Assembly: GCA_027067895.1 (NCBI GenBank) | Contig: JAMOUY010000304.1 | Span: 1-6,930, forward strand | Direction of reading: 5' to 3' | Source of the DNA: Acidobacteriota bacterium | Lineage (GTDB): Bacteria > Acidobacteriota > Holophagae > Thermotomaculales > Thermotomaculaceae | Length of the DNA stretch: 6,930 nucleotides | In this document: positions 1-5,847 of the stretch, piece after piece | Position numbering within the stretch: the stretch's first letter is position 1 | Layout of the letters: each line of letters starts with the position of its first letter | Position numbers and translations under genes: made by a program | Notes under the pieces: generated by a model | Told to the model about the DNA's origin: nothing | Database searches by the model: none | Seen by the model: only the letters and a program-made list of their open reading frames with translations

Positions 1-957
1 CTCTTCTTCGGTGGGAAGATTCGGTGCACTTTGAAGAAAGATAAATTCGCTTCTGTAAAGCCCGACTCCCTCCGCGTTGAATTTTTTCAAAGCCGGAAAT
101 TCTTCGGCAACCTCAACGTTAGCAAGAAGACTGACTTTTTCGCCGTCCAAGGTTATTGACTTTTGTTTTGCAATTTCAATCAATTCTTTTTGAAGGCTTA
201 ACCTTTTTTGATGCTTTTCTATGTAAACGCTTTTTTCCGATTCCTGAGGTTTGACAATTACCTCTCCCGCAATTCCGTCAACAATGACTATATCTCCGTC
301 AACAATAACTTTTGTTGCGTTATGCAATCCAACGACAGTAGGAATATTGAGCGCCTTTGCAATAATTGAGGTGTGCGTTGTCACTCCGCCGTAATCCGTT
401 GCTATTCCAACAACTTTGTCGTTATAGAGAAGGGATAAATCCGACGGATGAATTACTTTGGCAACAAGTATTGTGTCTTCCTTGAAGTCAATTGTTTTGT
501 TCATATCTTTTTTAATCAAGTTGCCTATTACCCTTGTGGCAATGTCTTCCAAATCCTCTTTTCTCTGCTTGAAATACTCGTCTTCCATACCCCTGAATTT
601 TTTTATTAAATCTTTTATAACTTCTTTGAATGCATACTCTGCGTTTAAGAGTTTTTCTTTTATTAGACTTACAGTTTTGTCTTTTAAAGATTGGTCTTTT
701 AAAATCAACAAGTGGGTGTCAAAAATAGATAAATGACTTGATTCAAGGTCTGAATTAAGGTTGTTTTTCGCCCCTTCAATCTGCTGCCTTGTTTTGTCAA
801 GAGCGTCAAGAAACCTCTTAACCTCGCTGTCAACATTTTCTTTCAATACGCGATAATGGGGAATTATTATTTTGGTTTTATCTTCAAGAACAACCGCCTT
901 CCCTATTGCAACGTCAGGGACTATGCCCGTGCCTTTCAACTTTATTCTGTTAGACAT
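1..957 (-). CDS. ptsI: Phosphoenolpyruvate-protein phosphotransferase (PTS Enzyme I), N-terminal 319 residues, cut by left edge
   Basis: Enzyme I starts the PTS phosphorelay in the cytoplasm by autophosphorylating on histidine from PEP and passing the phosphate to HPr. The frame is open from an ATG at 957 to the window edge, giving 319 of the roughly 570-590 residues usual for the family. Residues 1-20 contain the typical start (KGTGIVPDVAIGKAVV). About 30-150 form the helical HPr-binding domain. The swivelling domain carries GGVTTHTSI at 190-198, with H195 as the expected phosphohistidine. EGVGLYRSEF at 296-305 opens the PEP-binding barrel, with R302 at the conserved arginine position. Most of the catalytic barrel lies outside the window. 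There is no N-terminal GAF domain, so this is a PtsI-type enzyme and not the PtsP (EI-Ntr) type. The start lies 2 bases after the HPr stop, and a purine-rich GGAGAAGAAGAA stretch inside the end of the HPr gene serves as the likely ribosome-binding site. Confidence 0.95.
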   Translation of the reverse strand, partial: MSNRIKLKGTGIVPDVAIGKAVVLEDKTKIIIPHYRVLKENVDSEVKRFLDALDKTRQQIEGAKNNLNSDLESSHLSIFDTHLLILKDQSLKDKTVSLIKEKLLNAEYAFKEVIKDLIKKFRGMEDEYFKQRKEDLEDIATRVIGNLIKKDMNKTIDFKEDTILVAKVIHPSDLSLLYNDKVVGIATDYGGVTTHTSIIAKALNIPTVVGLHNATKVIVDGDIVIVDGIAGEVIVKPQESEKSVYIEKHQKRLSLQKELIEIAKQKSITLDGEKVSLLANVEVAEEFPALKKFNAEGVGLYRSEFIFLQSAPNLPTEEE

Positions 958-959
958 TG

Positions 960-1229
960 CTATTCTTCTTCTCCGAATTTGTCTTCTATTAACTGCTCTA
1001 TTGCCGAAATTGCTTCCTGCTCGTCCTCTCCGTCAACCCTGAAAATAAGTTCGGAACCGACAGGCGCGGCAAGAAGAAGAACGCCTAAAATACTTTTGCC
1101 GTCGGCTTCAACATTGTCTTTGACTATTTTTATGTCCGACTTAAATTGTTCTGCAAGTTGAACAAGTTTTGCGGCAGCCCTTGCGTGAAGTCCCAATTTG
1201 TTTTTCAGCACCAACTTTTTCTCAACCAT
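960..1229 (-). CDS. ptsH: Phosphocarrier protein HPr with His15 and Ser46
   Basis: HPr is the small cytoplasmic carrier that moves phosphate from Enzyme I to EIIA proteins. The 89-residue product is the usual length. KLGLHARAA at 11-19 contains the catalytic H15 with R17 beside it. GKSILGV at 44-50 places S46 exactly where HPr kinase acts, which fits the hprK gene two genes upstream. The ATG at 1229 overlaps the 3' end of the EIIA gene by 8 bases and has an AAGGA sequence about 7 bases upstream, so translation is probably coupled. ptsI follows after 2 bases. Because this HPr has both regulatory sites, it can be charged by Enzyme I at His15 or modified by HprK at Ser46. The acidic tail (FGEEE) is not a recognised functional feature. 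The identification is secure; the downstream targets are not visible here. Confidence 0.97.
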   Translation of the reverse strand: MVEKKLVLKNKLGLHARAAAKLVQLAEQFKSDIKIVKDNVEADGKSILGVLLLAAPVGSELIFRVDGEDEQEAISAIEQLIEDKFGEEE

Positions 1230-1641
1230 TTCTTTTTCCTTTCATTGAAAGAATTTCCGCAACTCTGTAAATATTTCTCTGTCCCTGATTTTTGATTTTT
1301 GAAGCAAATTCTTTTAAATCAATCTCTTTTGACTGCAATGTAGCGGCTTTTATAACCATGGGAAGGTTTACACCTGTAACAATTTCAAGGTTGTAGTTGT
1401 TTGAAAGGGAAATCATAAGGTTTGTAGGCGTCCCTCCAAACATATCGGTTAACGCAAGAACTCCGTCGCCGTCGTCAAGTTTTTTTACTATTTTTTCAAT
1501 GGTTTTCAAAGCGACTTCTGCATCGTCTTCCCATTGAATTGAATGAGATTCAATTTTTTCTCTCTTTCCTATAATTTTAAAACAAGTCTGAATTAAAACA
1601 TCTGCCAAATTTCCGTGCGTAACAACTATAATTCCAATCAT
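1222..1641 (-). CDS. PTS mannose-family EIIA domain protein
   Basis: This 139-residue protein matches a stand-alone EIIA domain of the mannose/fructose/sorbose PTS family, which accepts phosphate from HPr on a histidine near the N-terminus. The start MIGIIVVTHG places the expected phosphohistidine at H9. ALTDMFGGTPTN at about 63-74 is the other hallmark of the fold. In E. coli ManX this domain is fused to EIIB. Here it ends at 139 residues with no EIIB, and no EIIC or EIID gene is nearby. A regulatory or phosphate-sink role is therefore more likely than sugar uptake, as proposed for similar lone domains in delta-proteobacteria (inference). The ATG at 1641 has a good GGGAG ribosome-binding site 6 bases upstream (1648-1652). 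The gene follows hprK after 17 bases and overlaps the HPr gene by 8. Confidence 0.92.
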   Translation of the reverse strand: MIGIIVVTHGNLADVLIQTCFKIIGKREKIESHSIQWEDDAEVALKTIEKIVKKLDDGDGVLALTDMFGGTPTNLMISLSNNYNLEIVTGVNLPMVIKAATLQSKEIDLKEFASKIKNQGQRNIYRVAEILSMKGKRNG

Positions 1642-1647
1642 TTTTAT

Positions 1648-1652
1648 CTCCC
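1648..1652 (-). promoter_or_regulatory. Ribosome-binding site of the mannose-family EIIA gene
   Basis: GGGAG lies 6 bases before the ATG at 1641, in the 17-base gap after hprK, which is the largest non-coding gap in the window. It allows initiation independent of hprK translation. Confidence 0.7.
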
Positions 1653-1654
1653 GT

Positions 1655-1668
1655 CAGGCTAACGCCTG
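1655..1668 (-). other. Small stem-loop at the hprK stop codon
   Basis: On the coding strand CAGGC, loop GTTA, GCCTG forms a 5-base-pair stem with a 4-base loop. The hprK TAG stop lies across the loop and the start of the 3' arm, and the GGGAG ribosome-binding site follows 2 bases after the stem. No run of T follows, so it is not an intrinsic terminator. It could influence initiation on the EIIA gene or mRNA processing, but a stem this short may be chance. Confidence 0.3.
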
Positions 1669-2642
1669 TTTATCTGACTTAAATAGTTTTTTACCACAAC
1701 CTCAACAATTGTGGCAATATTTCTGCCGGGGCCTACCGGGATTTCCCTGTAATAGATTTTTGTGTTAAAAATCTCGTAAAAAGAATGCCTGCTCTCATCC
1801 GAGGCAAACATTTTATTCCCCGACAAACTCTCAAAGTTAGTTATGTCGGTATCATCCAACCTTGAATAAGTACCGGCTTTTTTCTTTTCCTGCTCCTCTT
1901 CCCAACTGATAAGCCGAATTACAATATCAAGGTCTTTCACAGGCCTTAAAGCCGATGCTCCGTAAATGTTGTCTATGTCTATTATACCAACACCTCTTAA
2001 TTCCATCAATCCGAAAGCCTGAGAATTATAGCAAGTGGTTGTTATTTTTCCCAATCTGTTTTTGTAAAGTTTTACCAAATCGTCGGCAACAAGCCTGTGT
2101 CCCCTTGTAATCAATTCAAGGGAAGTTTCTGACTTTCCCACTCCGCTTTTGCCTAAAATTAAAACTCCCATTCCAAAAACGTCTATCATAGTACCGTGTA
2201 TAACCTTTGTTTCGGCAACAAGATTGTGTATTCTGTCAAGTATTGATGAGATTACAACTTTTGAAGGAAAAGAAGTGCGCAAAATGGGAACGGCAAATTT
2301 TTCAGCCCTCTTTTTTATATCGTTGCTAACCTCTGCATTATTGCAAACAACGAGGCAGGAAACGTTCCTTTCGTCCATAAGGTTAAAAAATTTGTGAATT
2401 TTGTGTTTTGAATATGAAAGCAGTTTGTCCAATCCCTCTTTTTCGGTAATTATTATGCTTTCGGGAATGACGCAGGTCTGGTTTCCAAGAAGTATTTTTT
2501 CAAGGTATTGATACTGCAAAGGAATTGTCAACTCCTTTTCGTCAATGTGGGCGGTGCCTGCAACAAATTCAAAAGTTATGTTGTTTGCGAGACTTAAATC
2601 CTCTTCGGAAATAAGTTTTGTCAAAGGGATTTTAGATTTCAT
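1659..2642 (-). CDS. hprK: HPr kinase/phosphorylase
   Basis: HprK is a cytoplasmic bifunctional enzyme that phosphorylates Ser46 of HPr using ATP or pyrophosphate and reverses the reaction by phosphorolysis. With the ATG at 2642 the protein is 327 residues, normal for the family. Residues 1-125 form the less conserved N-terminal domain. The catalytic domain opens with VIHGTMID at about 147-154, then has a Walker A loop GKSGVGKS at 164-171 and GHRLVADD at 181-188. The family signature ELRGVGIIDI lies near 214-223, and the C-terminal VGPGRN motif near 303-308. All expected catalytic elements are present. The reading frame stays open upstream to a TTG at 2657, but the ATG at 2642 is preferred because GAGG at 2652-2655 lies 9 bases before it. 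The gene then overlaps ptsN by 11 bases. HPr with Ser46 is encoded two genes downstream. rapZ, often adjacent to hprK in related operons, is not present. Confidence 0.96.
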   Translation of the reverse strand: MKSKIPLTKLISEEDLSLANNITFEFVAGTAHIDEKELTIPLQYQYLEKILLGNQTCVIPESIIITEKEGLDKLLSYSKHKIHKFFNLMDERNVSCLVVCNNAEVSNDIKKRAEKFAVPILRTSFPSKVVISSILDRIHNLVAETKVIHGTMIDVFGMGVLILGKSGVGKSETSLELITRGHRLVADDLVKLYKNRLGKITTTCYNSQAFGLMELRGVGIIDIDNIYGASALRPVKDLDIVIRLISWEEEQEKKKAGTYSRLDDTDITNFESLSGNKMFASDESRHSFYEIFNTKIYYREIPVGPGRNIATIVEVVVKNYLSQINRR

Positions 2643-3117
2643 ATTCACATTCCTCAATTATCTCCCATAATTTTTCTTTTGAAAGAAATTCCTCAATTCT
2701 TGAAAAGATTGAATGCTTGCTTATCAGCCTTGATATTGCGGCAAGGGCCCCAAGGTGAAGGGTTACGTTGCTTTTCTTGGTAAAAACACCGAAAACTATG
2801 TGAACAGGTTTGCCGTCGTGGGACTGAAAATCTATTCCTTTTTTGGAATAACCTACAAGTATTACCATTTCGGTGTTAATCGCGTCCGTTTTGCAATGGG
2901 GAATGGCAATGTATTTGATTATTCCAGTGCTTCCCAATTTTTCTCTTTCAACAAGTTTTTGGTAAACGCTTTCCACACCCTTGTCATCGCCAATAAAACC
3001 CAACTCTTTCAATTTCAATGCCATGTTTTTCAACAATGTGTTTTTATCCGTATCCTCAATTTCAAAAATACACCCTTCTTTTACATACTCTCTCAGACAG
3101 ATTTTGCTTTTTACCAT
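2632..3117 (-). CDS. ptsN: Nitrogen-regulatory PTS protein EIIA-Ntr (fructose-family EIIA)
   Basis: This 161-residue protein is a lone fructose-type EIIA domain of the PtsN group, an output protein that receives phosphate from HPr or NPr and controls other proteins by binding according to its phosphorylation state. The active-site segment REKLGSTGI followed by IAIPHCK (about 58-76) is diagnostic, with H74 as the phosphohistidine. The later segment (VHIVFGVF near 105-112, then HLGALAAISRL) also fits the EIIA-fru/Ntr fold. Position between rpoN-hpf and hprK is the classical ptsN location, first noted in the rpoN operon of proteobacteria. The ATG at 3117 has GAGG 6 bases upstream, overlapping the hpf stop codon, and the intergenic gap is 9 bases. 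The 3' end overlaps hprK by 11 bases. Regulatory partners (in enterobacteria, potassium uptake and sensor systems) cannot be read from this window. Confidence 0.95.
   Translation of the reverse strand: MVKSKICLREYVKEGCIFEIEDTDKNTLLKNMALKLKELGFIGDDKGVESVYQKLVEREKLGSTGIIKYIAIPHCKTDAINTEMVILVGYSKKGIDFQSHDGKPVHIVFGVFTKKSNVTLHLGALAAISRLISKHSIFSRIEEFLSKEKLWEIIEECEYEI
2652..2655 (-). promoter_or_regulatory. hprK ribosome-binding site that decides the start
   Basis: GAGG lies 9 bases before the ATG at 2642. It falls inside the open frame that could begin at TTG 2657, so it could not serve that TTG. This favours the ATG and a 327-residue HprK. The site lies within the 3' end of ptsN. Confidence 0.7.
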
Positions 3118-3126
3118 TTACAGCCT

Positions 3127-3654
3127 CTATTCAAGCGTTATCAGGTGGTAATTTTTATTGTCTTTTTTGTAAAGCACGCTTACCGTTTCCCTGTTGTCCG
3201 CATCCCTGAAAACTATAAAATCCGCATCGTTGTTTTCCATTTCCATTATTGCTTCTTCTTTTGTTAAAGGCTTTACGCTTTCAACTCTTTTATGGGAAAT
3301 AACAACCTCTTCACCGTGAGAGGTATTTATAGTAAAATCTCCTTCTTCCTTGATAAAGGATTTTCTCTTTTTGGATACAAATTTATCCTTCATTTTTTTA
3401 GCCTGTTTTTCAATTTTATCAAGAGCCCCGCCAATGGAAGCATACATATCGTTGGTGGTTTCTTTCGCAACAAGTTTTTCATGTCCCGCTTTTATAACTA
3501 TTTCAGCGGTGTGTCTGTGTTTTTCAACAATCATTCTTACCTGTACGTCCAAAATGTTGTCTATAAATCTTGAAAGTTTGTTAAGTTTCTCTTCCGTGAA
3601 TTTTTTCAAAGCCTCGGTAACCTCAATTCCCCTTCCTACAAATTCAATTTTCAT
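3127..3654 (-). CDS. hpf: Ribosome hibernation promoting factor, long form
   Basis: The product binds the 30S subunit and pairs ribosomes into inactive 100S dimers in non-growing cells. At 175 residues it is the long form: an N-terminal S30AE/RaiA domain (about 1-95, with the start IEFVGRGIEVTEAL and RHTAEIVI near 47-54), a lysine-rich linker (about 85-120), and a C-terminal dimerisation domain (about 122-175, with KPLTKEEAI and DADFIVFRDAD). The latter is absent from the short HPF and YfiA proteins of enterobacteria, so dimerisation here should not need a separate RMF protein (family knowledge). It lies directly after rpoN, as in many proteobacteria, and its start overlaps the rpoN end by 11 bases. 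Its strong AGGAGG ribosome-binding site is inside rpoN, which suggests independent high-level initiation. Confidence 0.96.
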   Translation of the reverse strand: MKIEFVGRGIEVTEALKKFTEEKLNKLSRFIDNILDVQVRMIVEKHRHTAEIVIKAGHEKLVAKETTNDMYASIGGALDKIEKQAKKMKDKFVSKKRKSFIKEEGDFTINTSHGEEVVISHKRVESVKPLTKEEAIMEMENNDADFIVFRDADNRETVSVLYKKDNKNYHLITLE

Positions 3655-5119
3655 AATTCCTCCTATAATAAATTTTTCTTTTGGATGAAGATTCTATACC
3701 TAATTCTTCTCTATACTTCGCAACGGTTCTTCTTGCGATTTTAATGCCTTGCGATTTTAGTATCTTCACAATTTCGGAATCGGAATACGGTTTTTTTCTG
3801 TTTTCGTTTTCAATAATTTTTTTTATTTTTTCTTTTACAGCCATTGCGGAAACGTCAATTCCGGAAGATGTTGACAATTTGCTTGTAAAAAAGTACTTCA
3901 ACTCAAAAACACCTCTCGGTGTCTGCATATACTTGTTTTTCACAACCCTTGCAACGGTGGATTCGTGTATTCCCAACTCGTCCGCAACGTCTTTTAAAGT
4001 CAAAGGTTTCATGTATTCAACGCCGAAATCAAAAAAATCTCTCTGCTTTTCAACTATTGACCTTGCGACTTTTAAAATTGTTTTCTGCCTGTTGTGTATG
4101 CTTTTAATAAGCCAAAGCGCGGATTTCAGTTTTTCCTTGATATAGGTTTCGGTTTCCTTTTCCATTTTCTCCTTGTTTTTAAGCATTTCCGCATACTGCC
4201 TGTTTACTTTTAATCCGGGAATGCCGTCTTCGTTTAAATCAACATAGTATTCGTCGTCAACCTTAAAGACGATTACGTCGGGGACAATATATTGTGTTTT
4301 TTCGCTTGAAAATTTTCTTCCCGGTTTAGGCTCTAATTTTTTGATAAAGTCAATGTAAACTTTAACATCATCTTCGGTTAATCCTGTTTCGGAAGCAATT
4401 TTGGAAACATTGTTAGAGGCAATGTCTTCAAGGTGGTTAAAGATAATTTTTTTCAACGTTTCATCATGGCCGAATCCCAAATAATCCGCTTGGAGCCAGA
4501 GGCACTCTTCAAGAGAGGACGCCCCTACCCCGGTAGGGTCAAATTTTTGAATTTCTTTAACCGCTTTTTCAACAATTTCAGCGGAAAGTTTCAACTCGTC
4601 TGCAAGAAATTCTTTGACATTACGGTATTTGTCTTTAACATCCTCGGGCATTTTCAGGTATCCGTTGCTGTCTATGTAAGGAATTATTGACAAAACCGCA
4701 TTGTAAACTTCCTCGTCGTCAATGTTAATTCCAGCCTGCCATTCAAGATATTCGGACAAAGACTGCTCTTTGGAAACAAAATTTTCATAGTTTATCTCTT
4801 TGTCCGGCAATTCCCTGTTTCTGTTTTTTGGGACATACTGGTCGTCAAAAAAATCTCTGAAAAAATCTTCTACATTTATCTCTTTTTCATGCAAAGGGTC
4901 TTCTTTTTCTTCTTTTGTTTGGTTAGGCTCAATTTCTTCAATATTCCTAACTTCTTCAAGAAGAGGATTTTCCATCAATTCTTTTTTTATTTCCTGCTGT
5001 AATTCCGGAATTGTCAGTTGAAGAAGTTTTATGGCCTGCTGCAAGGCAGGGGTTAATGCCAATTTTTGGGAAAGTTTTACATCAAGTTTTTGCCTTAAAC
5101 CTTGTTCAATTAAAGCCAT
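3644..5119 (-). CDS. rpoN: RNA polymerase sigma-54 factor
   Basis: RpoN directs core RNA polymerase to promoters with -24/-12 elements, and initiation there requires an AAA+ activator. The 491-residue length is typical. Region I (1-56) has the glutamine- and leucine-rich start (KLALTPALQQAIKLLQL at 19-35, then NPLLEE at 51-56) that contacts activators. Region II (about 57-110) is acidic and low in complexity. The core-binding region spans about 115-300, with FDPTGVGASSLEECL at 193-207. A helix-turn-helix lies near 373-397 (LTLKDVADELGIHESTVARVV), and the RpoN box ARRTVAKYRE at 462-471 is a perfect match to the family consensus. The ATG shares one base with the lptB stop (TAATG) and has no close ribosome-binding site, so translation probably relies on coupling to lptB. 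After the RpoN box a basic tail of 20 residues overlaps the hpf start region. Confidence 0.98.
   Translation of the reverse strand: MALIEQGLRQKLDVKLSQKLALTPALQQAIKLLQLTIPELQQEIKKELMENPLLEEVRNIEEIEPNQTKEEKEDPLHEKEINVEDFFRDFFDDQYVPKNRNRELPDKEINYENFVSKEQSLSEYLEWQAGINIDDEEVYNAVLSIIPYIDSNGYLKMPEDVKDKYRNVKEFLADELKLSAEIVEKAVKEIQKFDPTGVGASSLEECLWLQADYLGFGHDETLKKIIFNHLEDIASNNVSKIASETGLTEDDVKVYIDFIKKLEPKPGRKFSSEKTQYIVPDVIVFKVDDEYYVDLNEDGIPGLKVNRQYAEMLKNKEKMEKETETYIKEKLKSALWLIKSIHNRQKTILKVARSIVEKQRDFFDFGVEYMKPLTLKDVADELGIHESTVARVVKNKYMQTPRGVFELKYFFTSKLSTSSGIDVSAMAVKEKIKKIIENENRKKPYSDSEIVKILKSQGIKIARRTVAKYREELGIESSSKRKIYYRRNYEN
3659..3664 (-). promoter_or_regulatory. hpf ribosome-binding site embedded in rpoN
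   Basis: AGGAGG is a perfect anti-16S match and lies 4 bases before the hpf ATG at 3654. The same six bases are two AGG arginine codons (R486 and R487) of rpoN, so the coding and initiation signals share sequence. This supports the chosen hpf start. Confidence 0.85.
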
Positions 5120-5847
5120 TAATCTAACTTAAAGTCCTTTCCAAGATAAATCTCTTTAATCTTCTCGTCCTGCGCTATTTCTTGCGGTGTGCCAACTTTA
5201 AGGATGTTCCCATTAGATAATATAAAAGCCCTGTCGGTAATTCGCAAGGAATCTTTTATGTTGTGGTCTGTTAATATTATCCCTATTCCCCTTTCTTTCA
5301 ATTTAAGGATAATCTCCTGCAATTCAGAAATCGTAATCGGGTCAATTCCGGCAAAAGGCTCGTCAAGAAGTATAAAAAGAGGCTCAACCGCAAGCGCCCT
5401 TGCAATCTCAACCCTTCTTCTTTCGCCCCCGGAAAGATAACTGCCTTTGGTATCCGCAACATGGGATAAACCAAACTCTTCAATAAGTTTTTTCGTTTTA
5501 TCTTCCACCTCTTTTTCGCTCAAATTCCTAAACTGCAAAACAGCCTTTATGTTTTCCTCGGCGGTTAATCCTCTGAAAATAGAAGGCTCCTGAGGAAGAT
5601 AGCCTATGCCTTTTCTTGCCCTTATGTAAACCGGATAATCTGTTAAATCGTAGTCGTCAAGAAATATTTTTCCGCTGTCCGCAGTCAACAATCCGGCTAT
5701 CATGTAAAACGTCGTGCTTTTCCCCGCTCCGTTGGGCCCGAACAATCCGGTTATTTCTCCGCTTCTTGCCTCAATGGATACACCGTTTACAACCGTTCTT
5801 TCCCCGAATTTTTTTGCAAGATTTTCAGCCCTTAGTTTATGATTCAT
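5119..5847 (-). CDS. lptB: LPS export ABC transporter ATPase LptB
   Basis: LptB is the cytoplasmic ATPase dimer that, with LptF and LptG, extracts lipopolysaccharide from the inner membrane and pushes it along the LptC-LptA bridge. The 242-residue product has every ABC element: Walker A GPNGAGKST at 37-45, Q-loop LPQEPS at 84-89, signature LSGGERRR at 138-145, Walker B LFILLDEP at 157-164 with the catalytic glutamate at 163, and an H-loop histidine at 195 in LTDHN. The SIFRGL segment (89-94) just after the Q-loop is typical of LptB, where the equivalent phenylalanine and arginine contact the membrane partners. Its position between an LptC/A-like gene and rpoN is the usual one across proteobacteria and rules out a branched-chain amino-acid LivG assignment. 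The ATG overlaps the upstream stop by 4 bases (ATGA). lptF and lptG are not in this window. Confidence 0.96.
   Translation of the reverse strand: MNHKLRAENLAKKFGERTVVNGVSIEARSGEITGLFGPNGAGKSTTFYMIAGLLTADSGKIFLDDYDLTDYPVYIRARKGIGYLPQEPSIFRGLTAEENIKAVLQFRNLSEKEVEDKTKKLIEEFGLSHVADTKGSYLSGGERRRVEIARALAVEPLFILLDEPFAGIDPITISELQEIILKLKERGIGIILTDHNIKDSLRITDRAFILSNGNILKVGTPQEIAQDEKIKEIYLGKDFKLD

Noticed and set aside
274..306. A 12-base direct repeat (TCCGTCAACAAT) with a 21-base period inside ptsI
   Set aside because: It encodes two copies of IVDG in the Enzyme I swivelling domain, where this repetition is usual, so protein sequence explains it.
2755..3267. A 170-codon open frame on the plus strand across ptsN and hpf
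   Set aside because: It is antisense to two well-conserved genes, its translation resembles no family I know, and long antisense frames are common where the real gene is AT-rich and lysine-rich.
3681..4145. A 154-codon open frame on the plus strand inside rpoN
   Set aside because: It lies opposite the helix-turn-helix and RpoN box region of rpoN. Its hydrophobic phenylalanine- and serine-rich composition is what the complement of lysine- and glutamate-rich codons gives.
5182..5197. TTGGCAC on the coding strand as a sigma-54 -24 element near the rpoN start
   Set aside because: The -12 TTGC element is absent at the required spacing, and the bases encode the conserved VGTPQE segment of LptB.
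5298..5483. A 61-codon frame on the minus strand within lptB
   Set aside because: It overlaps the ABC signature and Walker B coding sequence of lptB in another frame, and no separate initiation signal was seen.
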